8,480 nt of DNA from NCBI GenBank assembly GCA_944381335.1, contig CALWKT010000014.1, forward strand, positions 1 to 8,480, read 5' to 3'. Origin of the DNA: an uncultured Christensenellaceae bacterium (GTDB taxonomy: Bacteria; Bacillota_A; Clostridia; Christensenellales; UBA3700). Position 1 is the first letter of the stretch; every line of letters begins with the position of its first letter. This document shows, piece by piece, positions 1 through 5,905 of this stretch. The notes beneath the pieces are model-generated. The model saw only the letters and a list, made by a program, of their open reading frames with translations, was not told where the DNA came from and did no database searches. A program made the position numbers and the translations under genes.

Positions 1-1334
1 GTATGCGCCTGGACGAGATGCTTCCCGTTGCGTCCAAACTCGACAAAATAGGGTATTATTCAATTGAGTGCTGGGGCGGCGCGACTTTCGACTCCTGCCT
101 CAGATTCCTCAACGAGGATCCGTGGGAAAGACTGCGTCAGCTTAAGAAGGCTATGCCCAATACCAAGCTGCAGATGCTTCTGAGAGGTCAGAACATTCTG
201 GGCTACAAACACTACGCAGACGACGTTGTTGACGAATTCGTAAAGATGTCAATCAAAAACGGCATCGACATCATCAGAATTTTCGACGCGCTGAACGACA
301 CCAGAAATATGAAGCAGGCGATGGACAGCTGTAAAAAATACGGCGGCATCTGCGAAGCTACCATTTCGTACACGACCAGCCCCGTCCACACCAACGAATA
401 TTTCATCAAGCTCGCCAAAGAACTTGAAGACATGGGCGCGGACATCATCTGCATCAAGGATATGGCGGGTATACTGCTTCCTTACACCGCGTACGAACTC
501 GTCAAAGGCATAAAGAGCGTCGTCAAAGTTCCCGTTCATCTGCACACTCACCAGACTTCCGGCACAGGTAATCTTACCTATCTGAAGGCTATCGAGGCGG
601 GCGTAGACATCATTGACTGTGCGCTTTCCGCTATGGGTAACGGCACCTCTCAGCCTGCGACCGAGCCTATGGTCGCGGTCCTTCAGGGCACTCAGTACGA
701 CACGGGTCTCGACCTCAAGGCGCTCAACGAGCTTTCTTCTTATTTCGACAAAGTCGCAGACAGGCTCAAGAAAGACGGCTGGCTGACCGAAAAGTCGCTC
801 AAGACCGACGTCCGCGCGCTGATATATCAGGTCCCGGGCGGTATGCTTTCCAACCTTGTCGGACAGCTCAAGAAGCTTGGCGCTATGGACAGATACGACG
901 AAGTTCTCGCAGACGTCCCCAACGTCAGGGCAGACCTCGGTGATCCGCCGCTCGTCACTCCGACCAGCCAGATAGTCGGCACTCAGGCTGTGTTCAACGT
1001 CGTGAGCGGAGAGAGATACAAGATGGTTTCCGCTGAAACCAAAGACGTGCTGAGAGGCAAGTACGGCAAACTGCCGGCTGCTCCCAATCCCGAGATCGTC
1101 AAGAAGGTCCTCGGCGACGAAAAGCCGATCACCTGCCGTCCGGCAGATCTGATCAAGCCCGAGCTCGCTTCTTACCGCGAGGAGATCAAGGAGTACATCG
1201 AGCAGGACGAAGACGTTTTGTCCTATGCGCTTTTCCCGCAGGTCGCCCTGAACTACTTCAAGTACCGTCAGGCGAACAAGTACAAGGTGGACAGCGACAT
1301 CGGCGACGTAAAGAACGGCATTCAGCCCGTCTGA
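1..1334 (+). CDS. Oxaloacetate decarboxylase alpha / pyruvate carboxylase subunit B carboxyltransferase, 5'-truncated
   Basis: Biotin-dependent carboxyltransferase subunit that moves a carboxyl group between carboxybiotin and pyruvate/oxaloacetate. The reading frame is already open at base 1; the ATG at 3-5 encodes an internal Met of the conserved N-terminal segment, so roughly 20 residues lie outside the window. Numbering from that Met, family signatures are ECWGGATFD (22-30), RGQN (61-64), a DALND motif (95-99), KDMAG (152-156) and the metal-binding HLHTH (179-183). The post-barrel PYC/OADA domain follows, with GDPPLVTPTSQIVGTQAVFN near 315-335. The protein stops at 443 with no biotinyl domain and no MKM lysine motif, so the biotin carrier must be a separate polypeptide. 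The sequence alone does not decide between a sodium-pump oxaloacetate decarboxylase, a two-subunit pyruvate carboxylase and a transcarboxylase. An intrinsic terminator 22 bases after the stop ends its transcription unit. Confidence 0.93.
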   Translation, partial: MRLDEMLPVASKLDKIGYYSIECWGGATFDSCLRFLNEDPWERLRQLKKAMPNTKLQMLLRGQNILGYKHYADDVVDEFVKMSIKNGIDIIRIFDALNDTRNMKQAMDSCKKYGGICEATISYTTSPVHTNEYFIKLAKELEDMGADIICIKDMAGILLPYTAYELVKGIKSVVKVPVHLHTHQTSGTGNLTYLKAIEAGVDIIDCALSAMGNGTSQPATEPMVAVLQGTQYDTGLDLKALNELSSYFDKVADRLKKDGWLTEKSLKTDVRALIYQVPGGMLSNLVGQLKKLGAMDRYDEVLADVPNVRADLGDPPLVTPTSQIVGTQAVFNVVSGERYKMVSAETKDVLRGKYGKLPAAPNPEIVKKVLGDEKPITCRPADLIKPELASYREEIKEYIEQDEDVLSYALFPQVALNYFKYRQANKYKVDSDIGDVKNGIQPV

Positions 1335-1356
1335 TAAAGGATTATCCGAAAACGAT

Positions 1357-1385
1357 AAAAACCGCGCAATCAAGCGCGGTTTTTT
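1357..1385 (+). terminator. Rho-independent terminator after the carboxyltransferase gene
   Basis: A GC-rich stem pairs ACCGCGC (1361-1367) with GCGCGGT (1374-1380) around a 6-base loop AATCAA. Flanking AAAA (1357-1360) pairs into the T run at 1380-1385, giving a stem of about 11 bp followed by the U tract. It begins 22 bases after the TGA stop. The A/T flanks are symmetrical, but no gene converges from the right. Confidence 0.92.
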
Positions 1386-1390
1386 GCTTT

Positions 1391-1546
1391 CATAACTGAC
1401 TGAAGTTTTTTGTCAGGGTCGTAGCGACATGGTAAGAGAGTGGTGAACCGACGCAAGGTGCGTGAAAATCCTTGTATTTTTAAACAGGAAATTTGACGAA
1501 CCCGGCAAGGAGAGGATTAAAACAAATTTGCCCGAAAGTTTTGTTT
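1391..1546 (+). other. Hairpin-rich non-coding leader, unassigned (possible structured RNA or small repeat element)
   Basis: This is the gene-free stretch between the terminator and surE. I see no coding potential beyond about 18 codons. Several short helices can form: CTGAC (1396-1400) with GTCAG (1412-1416); GTCG (1418-1421) with CGAC (1425-1428); ACGCA (1451-1455) with TGCGT (1459-1463); CAAGG (1454-1458) with CCTTG (1470-1474); AAATTTG (1489-1495) with CAAATTT (1523-1529); and AAACAAA (1520-1526) with TTTGTTT (1540-1546). The third and fourth helices exclude each other, as do the last two. I could not match it to a riboswitch, T-box or known RNA family by eye, and no terminator stands between it and surE. 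It could equally be a dispersed repeat or a decayed remnant. Confidence 0.35.
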
Positions 1547-1573
1547 ACAAAGAGGGGGAGGACGTGTAATAAT
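1544..1573 (+). promoter_or_regulatory. Sigma-70-type promoter immediately before surE
   Basis: A TTTACA -35 box (1544-1549) lies 17 bases upstream of TAATAA (1567-1572). Alternatively, an extended -10 TGT+AATAAT (1565-1573) sits 18 bases away. The expected start of transcription falls at about 1579-1581, practically on the surE ATG at 1580. If used, it would give a leaderless or nearly leaderless mRNA. The match is by eye and not experimentally tested. Confidence 0.5.
1554..1562 (+). promoter_or_regulatory. Purine-rich Shine-Dalgarno-like sequence at unusual distance from surE
   Basis: GGGGGAGGA contains a GGAGG core (1557-1561), a strong anti-SD match, but 18 bases separate it from the surE ATG at 1580, about twice the usual spacing. 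The intervening bases hold the TAATAATATA promoter-like element. No in-frame ATG, GTG or TTG lies 5-10 bases downstream of it. It is therefore either a long-spaced RBS or lies in the spacer of the promoter and is not transcribed from it. Confidence 0.45.
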
Positions 1574-1579
1574 ATAGCT

Positions 1580-2323
1580 ATGAAAATCTTACTGGTAAAC
1601 GACGACGGACTTTACGCAAACGGCGTGCTTACGCTTGCGAAACGTCTTTCTCAGGATCACAGCGTCACGATAATAGCGCCCGACTGCGAGAGAAGCGGTA
1701 GCGGAAGAAGTCTCACGTTCCATACGGCTTTGAATTTCATGCAGATGGCAATTTCAGAGGATTTCGAAAGTTATATACTGAACGGGACTCCCGCTGATTG
1801 CACAAAGTTCGGCATTGACACGATAATGAAAGGTGAAAAACCGGACGTTGTGATCAGCGGCATAAACAACACGTGCAACATCGGCACAGACATTGCGTAT
1901 TCCGGAACTGTCAACGCGGCTATCGAAGCGTGCATGCACGGCGTTTACGGGATAGCCGTTTCTTACGACTGTAAGGATAACGACTATACGTACGTTGCAA
2001 ACTTTATTGCCGAAAATCTTGAATTTCTGATAGGACTTTTACCCACCGATAAAAGCACGATATTCAACGTCAATTTCCCTTGCGTGCCGCCAAAGCTCAA
2101 GGGCGTCCGCTTCGCAACGACCGGCAACAGAAAATACTTTGACGAATACCAGTACGTAGAGGGCAGAGGTTATTTTATCACCGGCTATCCGATTGCCGAC
2201 GAGAGTAACGACGAATACACCGACGTCGTGCTGACCGATGCGGGTTACGCCACGATCTCTCCGGTAAAACTCGGCTTTAACGACGCCGCGCTTTTCAACG
2301 CGGTAAAGGACATAAAACTGTGA
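1580..2323 (+). CDS. surE: 5'/3'-nucleotidase SurE
   Basis: SurE is a metal-dependent cytosolic phosphatase that removes phosphate from nucleoside 5'- and 3'-monophosphates (EC 3.1.3.5), in some species also short polyphosphate. The ATG at 1580 gives the canonical start MKILLVNDDG; an in-frame TTG at 1493 would add 29 residues unlike the family and is rejected. The protein has 247 residues, the normal size. Visible metal and active-site residues are D8-D9, S39 within CERSGSGRS, and N96 in SGIN (93-96), followed by the conserved NIGTDIAYSGTVNAAIE segment (100-115). One departure is SGINNTCNIG, where the family often has a Gly at the position of T98. It overlaps the next gene by four bases, which implies translational coupling. 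Its Shine-Dalgarno is unusually far away and a promoter lies directly upstream. Confidence 0.95.
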   Translation: MKILLVNDDGLYANGVLTLAKRLSQDHSVTIIAPDCERSGSGRSLTFHTALNFMQMAISEDFESYILNGTPADCTKFGIDTIMKGEKPDVVISGINNTCNIGTDIAYSGTVNAAIEACMHGVYGIAVSYDCKDNDYTYVANFIAENLEFLIGLLPTDKSTIFNVNFPCVPPKLKGVRFATTGNRKYFDEYQYVEGRGYFITGYPIADESNDEYTDVVLTDAGYATISPVKLGFNDAALFNAVKDIKL

Positions 2324-3552
2324 AGGCGGTCGTGATAGGGGCGGGCGCTTCCGGAATGATGTGCGCGGGAGGTCTCGCGCGTGCGGGTCACGAAGTTACC
2401 GTCATAGAAAAGAACGAGAAACCGGGTAAAAAACTGTTTATCACCGGTAAGGGCAGATGCAACCTGACCAACGATTGCGACGTCAGGACCTTCCTCGACA
2501 ACGTAGTCACAAATCCCAGATTTCTCAATTCCGCTGTTTATGGCTTTACGCCGGCAGATTGCATGGAATTTTTCACTTCTCTCGGAGTAAAGCTCAAGAC
2601 GGAGCGCGGCAACAGAGTGTTCCCCGTATCAGACAAATCCAACGATATAGTCAAGGCGCTCGAAAAATACTCCGTCTCGAACGGTGCCGATATCCGGTAT
2701 AACGAAAAAGCCGTGGAGATCGTTTCCGGAAACGGTGAAATAAAGTGCGTAAGAACGGATAAAGGCGTTTATCCTTGCGACGTTGCGGTTATCGCGACGG
2801 GCGGCGTGACGTATCCTGTCACAGGCAGCACCGGCGACGGCTACGCTATGGCGGCAAAGCTCGGACACAGAATAATCAGTCCGACAGCCGGACTCGTGCC
2901 TCTGCTTGCAGACGGGGTGGACGGGCTTCAGGGACTTTCGCTGAAAAACGTGACGGCGTCGGTTTATTTCGGTGAAAAAGAAGTTGCGTCCGATTTCGGC
3001 GAAATGCTTTTCACTCACACGGGGGTAAGCGGTCCGATAATCCTCAGTATTTCGTCGAAAATAGGAAAGTACTGCGATAAAAGCGGAAAGTCAACGAAAG
3101 GCGGCTACATAAGCGTGGATCTGAAACCTGCTCTCGATTTTCGCACTCTGGACGCGAGGCTGCTGAGAGAATTTTCCGCGGCTCCGCGCGCGGTGGTAAA
3201 GACCGTGCTGTACACGCTTATGCCCAAAGCGCTTGCTCCGAAAATACTCGTGCAATGCGGGATAGACGGTGAAGTAAAAAGCAGTGAGGTTTCCAGAAAG
3301 CAGAGAGAGGCGCTCGTCACGGCAATAAAGGGCATGAAGTTTGATCTGAAAGGGAAGGACAAGACCGACCTCGGCATCATCACGCAGGGCGGCGTCGACG
3401 TTTCGGAGATAAATCCCAAGGATATGTCGAGCAGAAAAATCAAGGGACTTTACGTAATCGGAGAGGCTCTGGACGTGGACGCGCTGACGGGCGGATTTAA
3501 TCTTCAGATCGCTTTTTCGACGGCAAACGCCGTAGTTCGCGCGTTACTTTAA
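2320..3552 (+). CDS. BaiN/HI0933-family NAD(P)/FAD-dependent oxidoreductase
   Basis: This is a flavoprotein of the HI0933/YhiN/BaiN family, thought to act as a cytosolic FAD-dependent oxidoreductase or reductase. BaiN itself was linked to bile-acid steroid reduction, but most members have no proven substrate, so no bile-acid role is claimed here. The 410 residues are typical. The start is GTG at 2320, overlapping the surE TGA, with AAAGGA (2305-2310) nine bases upstream. Visible features are the dinucleotide-binding GAGASG (7-12), with E30 ending the second strand, and the signature GKKLFITGKGRCNLTN (36-51). GNRVFPVS (97-104) and ATGGVTYPVTGSTGDGYA (159-176) follow. The C-terminal FAD motif is GEALDVDALTGGFNLQIAFS (381-400). 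No signal peptide or membrane segment is evident. It is probably cotranscribed with surE, though the pairing does not reveal its substrate. Confidence 0.92.
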   Translation: MKAVVIGAGASGMMCAGGLARAGHEVTVIEKNEKPGKKLFITGKGRCNLTNDCDVRTFLDNVVTNPRFLNSAVYGFTPADCMEFFTSLGVKLKTERGNRVFPVSDKSNDIVKALEKYSVSNGADIRYNEKAVEIVSGNGEIKCVRTDKGVYPCDVAVIATGGVTYPVTGSTGDGYAMAAKLGHRIISPTAGLVPLLADGVDGLQGLSLKNVTASVYFGEKEVASDFGEMLFTHTGVSGPIILSISSKIGKYCDKSGKSTKGGYISVDLKPALDFRTLDARLLREFSAAPRAVVKTVLYTLMPKALAPKILVQCGIDGEVKSSEVSRKQREALVTAIKGMKFDLKGKDKTDLGIITQGGVDVSEINPKDMSSRKIKGLYVIGEALDVDALTGGFNLQIAFSTANAVVRALL

Positions 3553-3637
3553 AAAGATTTTACTTGATATTTTATATAATATGGGCTAAACTGTAAGAAG
3601 CGGAGTTTTCAGCTCAAATCAATTTTCGGAGGCTTTT
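3553..3637 (+). promoter_or_regulatory. AT-rich gap before cmk with promoter-like elements
   Basis: Two weak readings are possible. TTGATA (3564-3569) lies 17 bases before TAAACT (3587-3592). A perfect TATAAT (3575-3580) is also present but has no good -35 box at proper distance. No terminator stem follows the flavoprotein stop, so read-through from surE is also possible. The gap ends with the cmk ribosome binding site GGAGG (3628-3632), five bases before the ATG. Confidence 0.35.
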
Positions 3638-4297
3638 ATGCTCAATATCGCCATTGACGGTCCGTCCGGCGCAGGAAAGAGTACGATCAGCAAAATGCTT
3701 GCAAAAAAGCTGGGAATAATATACCTGGACACGGGCGCGATGTACCGTGCCGTCGCCCTTTACGTATATCGCAAAGGGGTTGACGTCAACGACAGAGAAA
3801 AGGTCGTTCCTCTGCTTGAGGAGATAAAAATAGAGTTTTGCGGCGACGGCGACGAAAAGAAGATTTATCTCAACGGAGAGGACGTTTCATCTGCAATCAG
3901 GGAACACGCAGTTTCAAAAATGGCTTCCGACGTCTCGAAAATAAAGGAAGTAAGGCTTTTTCTCGTTGAACAGCAGAGAGCCATCGCCGCAAAAAACGAC
4001 GTCGTACTCGACGGCAGAGATATCACCAGTTTTGTTCTCCCTGACAGTAAGTACAAATTTTTCCTTACCGCGTCGGCTGAAGAGAGAGCGAGAAGAAGGT
4101 ATGAAGAACTCAAGGCGAAGGGGAGCGAGATAAGCTACGAAAAGATTCTTGCCGACGTCAACGACAGAGACTACAACGATACACACAGAGATTTTGCTCC
4201 TCTCGTACAGACAGAGGATTCGGTGCTGATTGACAGCACGAATATGACGACGGACGACGTTATAGAGGTTATTTTACGCTATGTCAACACACACTAA
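3638..4297 (+). CDS. cmk: (d)CMP kinase
   Basis: Cytidylate kinase (EC 2.7.4.25) phosphorylates CMP and dCMP with ATP in the cytosol, recycling the CMP released by phospholipid and RNA turnover. The 219 residues match the bacterial family. The ATG at 3638 follows GGAGG by five bases. Motifs are the P-loop GPSGAGKST (8-16), the LDTGAMYR nucleotide-binding segment (30-37), DGRD (125-128), and an arginine-rich lid around ERARRRYEEL (149-158). The C-terminal RDYNDTHR (177-184) precedes APLVQTEDSVLIDST. A small oddity is DGRDITS (125-131), where DGRDIGT is usual. It overlaps the downstream acyltransferase gene by 17 bases. The order cmk–plsC–ispH/S1 is common in Clostridia, which supports both the assignment and the operon. 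Confidence 0.96.
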   Translation: MLNIAIDGPSGAGKSTISKMLAKKLGIIYLDTGAMYRAVALYVYRKGVDVNDREKVVPLLEEIKIEFCGDGDEKKIYLNGEDVSSAIREHAVSKMASDVSKIKEVRLFLVEQQRAIAAKNDVVLDGRDITSFVLPDSKYKFFLTASAEERARRRYEELKAKGSEISYEKILADVNDRDYNDTHRDFAPLVQTEDSVLIDSTNMTTDDVIEVILRYVNTH

Positions 4298-5063
4298 CTA
4301 CGAAACCGCCGTGGCGGTAAAAAAAGAAAAAAAACCGGGTCTGTTTTACAGGATACTCGGCTCGATAGGCAGATTCCTTATGACGATAGTCTGGTGGCCG
4401 ACTAAAATTTACTATAAAGAAAAGTTCCCCAAAGACAGGAAAGTCATCTGCATCTGCAACCACTACGCGATCGAGGACGCTTGCGCGATCTATCATCAGT
4501 TGTTTGAATTCAAAGGCAGGATCGTTGTCAAATCCGAAGCGATGGACGACAGTTTTGTCGGCAACTTTCTCACCGCGCTGTGCAACGCGATCAGCGTGCG
4601 CCGCGGAGAGTCCGACATCAAGGCGATCAAAGAAATGATGAAGGAGATATCCGCCGGCGGAAAGATACTGATTTTCCCCGAAGGTACGCGAAATAAGAGC
4701 AAGAATTTCAAAGAACTTATGCCATTCAAGGAAGGGCCGGTCACAATAGCGGTGAAAACTAAGACGGAGATCGTTCCGACGCTTTATTACAAGCCGCTCA
4801 GACCTTTCGGGTTCAGGAAAAACAGACTGATAGTCGGCGATCCGATCGACCTCAGCGAATTTTACGGCAAGCCTTTGCACGAAGTAAAAGACGCCGCATG
4901 CGCTACAGTTTTCAACAGGATGCTGGAGCTAAGAAAGCAGCTGGACGACATTGTCGAGAATTACGGCGGGAATCTTGAGAAATACGAACAGGCGAAGAAG
5001 GCTTTGGCAGAAAGCGTTTCGCCGGCAGGGAAGCAAATTACCGAAAAGGCGGAAACGGAGTGA
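4281..5063 (+). CDS. plsC: 1-acyl-sn-glycerol-3-phosphate acyltransferase family protein (PlsC-like, copy 1)
   Basis: A PlsC-family acyltransferase expected to acylate lysophosphatidate to phosphatidate (EC 2.3.1.51) at the cytoplasmic membrane face, the second acylation of phospholipid synthesis. Block I is NHYAIED with catalytic H61 and D66 in the HX4D spacing. Block III is FPEGTRNKS (132-140), retaining R137, and block IV is IVPT (164-167). An amphipathic or hydrophobic segment at about 21-40 (containing WWPTKIYY just after) probably anchors it to the membrane. The C-terminus is a charged helix with K/E-rich sequence. The ATG at 4281 lies inside the end of cmk, with AGAGG (4264-4268) 12 bases upstream, so coupling to cmk translation is likely. 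It is about 60% identical to the next gene by hand count over 220 gapless positions. The acyl donor cannot be read from the sequence. Confidence 0.9.
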   Translation: MSTHTNYETAVAVKKEKKPGLFYRILGSIGRFLMTIVWWPTKIYYKEKFPKDRKVICICNHYAIEDACAIYHQLFEFKGRIVVKSEAMDDSFVGNFLTALCNAISVRRGESDIKAIKEMMKEISAGGKILIFPEGTRNKSKNFKELMPFKEGPVTIAVKTKTEIVPTLYYKPLRPFGFRKNRLIVGDPIDLSEFYGKPLHEVKDAACATVFNRMLELRKQLDDIVENYGGNLEKYEQAKKALAESVSPAGKQITEKAETE

Positions 5064-5070
5064 GTTTATC

Positions 5071-5090
5071 CTGTCTGCGAAGGCAGACGG
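5071..5090 (+). repeat. Perfectly folded hairpin between the two plsC paralogues
   Basis: CTGTCTGC (5071-5078) pairs with GCAGACGG (5083-5090) around the 4-base loop GAAG, an 8-bp stem with one G-U pair, starting 8 bases after the plsC stop. No T tract follows (AAAGCTAAAA), so it is not a standard intrinsic terminator. It could stabilise or process the mRNA. Confidence 0.5.
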
Positions 5091-5122
5091 AAAGCTAAAA
5101 TATATCGGTTGATGTGTCGGAA

Positions 5123-5140
5123 GACGGACGGCGGTCCGTT
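5123..5140 (+). repeat. Second hairpin upstream of the second plsC paralogue
   Basis: GACGGAC (5123-5129) pairs with GTCCGTT (5134-5140) around the loop GGCG, a 7-bp stem with one terminal G-U pair, 33 bases before the next start codon. No T tract follows. Its function is unknown; it could be part of an mRNA processing or attenuation element. Confidence 0.45.
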
Positions 5141-5173
5141 ATCGTACGCAATACATAAATAAGGCGGTGCGAT

Positions 5174-5896
5174 ATGACTGAGACAGAAAACGTCAGCCCT
5201 GAAAGAGGCAAAGCCTCAGATTTGTTTTATCGGGCGCTCGCGGCGTTCGGGCGATTCCTGATGCGCGTCGTTTGGTGGCCGACGAAGATCTATTATAAAG
5301 AAAAGTTCCCGAAAAAAGGCAATCTGATCTGCGTATGCAACCACTATTCGGCAATTGACGCAAACGTGATTTACAGCAAACTGTTCGCTTTCAGAGGCAG
5401 GATAGCCGTAAAAGCCGAGGCGCTTAAAAGCAAATTTGTCGACAAAGGCATGGCGGCGCTTTGCCGCGCGATAAAGGTCAGACGTGACGGCTCTGACGTA
5501 AATGCGGTGAAAGACATTCTGAATGAGTTGAAATCGGGCGGCAGAGTGCTGATTTTTCCTGAAGGAAAGTGCAATAAATCAGACGATTTCAAATCACTCC
5601 TGCCGTTTAAGGACGGGACTTCGGCAATCGCCGTAAAATCCGGAGCGGTCATAGTTCCGACTTTGTACTATAAACCGCTCAGACCTTTCGGTTTCAGGAA
5701 GAACAGGCTGATCGTCGGAGATCCTATCGAGCTCGGCGAATACGTCGGGAAAAAGATCCACGAAGTAAAACACGAAGTAACTCAGCTGATCATCAGCAGA
5801 ATGAACGAGATGAGAAAACAGATAGACGAGATCGTTGAAAAATATCACGGCAGCGTTAAAAAATACGAGCGCGCTAAAGCCGCCGGCAAAGCGTAA
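5174..5896 (+). CDS. PlsC-like acyltransferase, copy 2 (divergent motif III)
   Basis: A tandem paralogue of the preceding gene, 240 residues, about 60% identical with no gaps over the shared 220 positions. A 25-residue block is identical in both (161-185 here, 165-189 in copy 1). The catalytic HX4D is intact: H57 and D62 in NHYSAID. Block IV IVPT is kept (160-163). Block III, however, reads FPEGKCNKS (128-136), so the usual TR is KC and the arginine that normally contacts the acceptor phosphate is replaced by C133. It is therefore probably still an acyltransferase but may use a different acceptor than lysophosphatidate. The ATG at 5174 follows AAGGCGG (5161-5167) by six bases. A hydrophobic segment near 17-36 suggests membrane association. 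The stop lies 9 bases before ispH-S1, so the two are surely cotranscribed. A decayed, non-catalytic function cannot be excluded. Confidence 0.88.
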   Translation: MTETENVSPERGKASDLFYRALAAFGRFLMRVVWWPTKIYYKEKFPKKGNLICVCNHYSAIDANVIYSKLFAFRGRIAVKAEALKSKFVDKGMAALCRAIKVRRDGSDVNAVKDILNELKSGGRVLIFPEGKCNKSDDFKSLLPFKDGTSAIAVKSGAVIVPTLYYKPLRPFGFRKNRLIVGDPIELGEYVGKKIHEVKHEVTQLIISRMNEMRKQIDEIVEKYHGSVKKYERAKAAGKA

Positions 5897-5905
5897 AGAG
5901 GAGCG

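Noticed and set aside
3..5. ATG at 3 as start of the carboxyltransferase
   Set aside because: The conserved family N-terminus continues upstream of this Met and the frame is open at the window edge.
249..1373. Long open frame on the - strand opposite the carboxyltransferase gene (374 codons)
   Set aside because: It is a mirror of the codon pattern of a well-conserved gene. Its product is V/L/D/R-rich with no recognisable motif, and it starts inside the terminator.
1440..1496. Short leader peptide frame (GTG at 1440, 18 codons)
   Set aside because: No ribosome binding site at suitable distance, no run of regulatory codons and no attenuator structure tied to it.
1434..1510. SAM-I riboswitch-like words (AAGAGAG at 1434-1440, GAACCCGGCAAGG at 1498-1510, GGTG...AATCC at 1457-1471)
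   Set aside because: The order and spacing do not fit the SAM-I fold, the P1 stem and terminator are missing, and the downstream gene is not in methionine metabolism.
1391..1579. T-box or cobalamin riboswitch in the surE leader
   Set aside because: No T-box TGGNACCGCG antiterminator sequence and no B12-box GCCACTG are present; only short purine-rich similarity was seen.
1493..1579. TTG at 1493 as surE start
   Set aside because: It would add 29 non-family residues across the promoter region; SurE proteins begin at MKILLVNDDG.
5071..5140. Intrinsic terminator between the plsC paralogues
   Set aside because: Both stems lack a following T run; the sequence after the first is A-rich.
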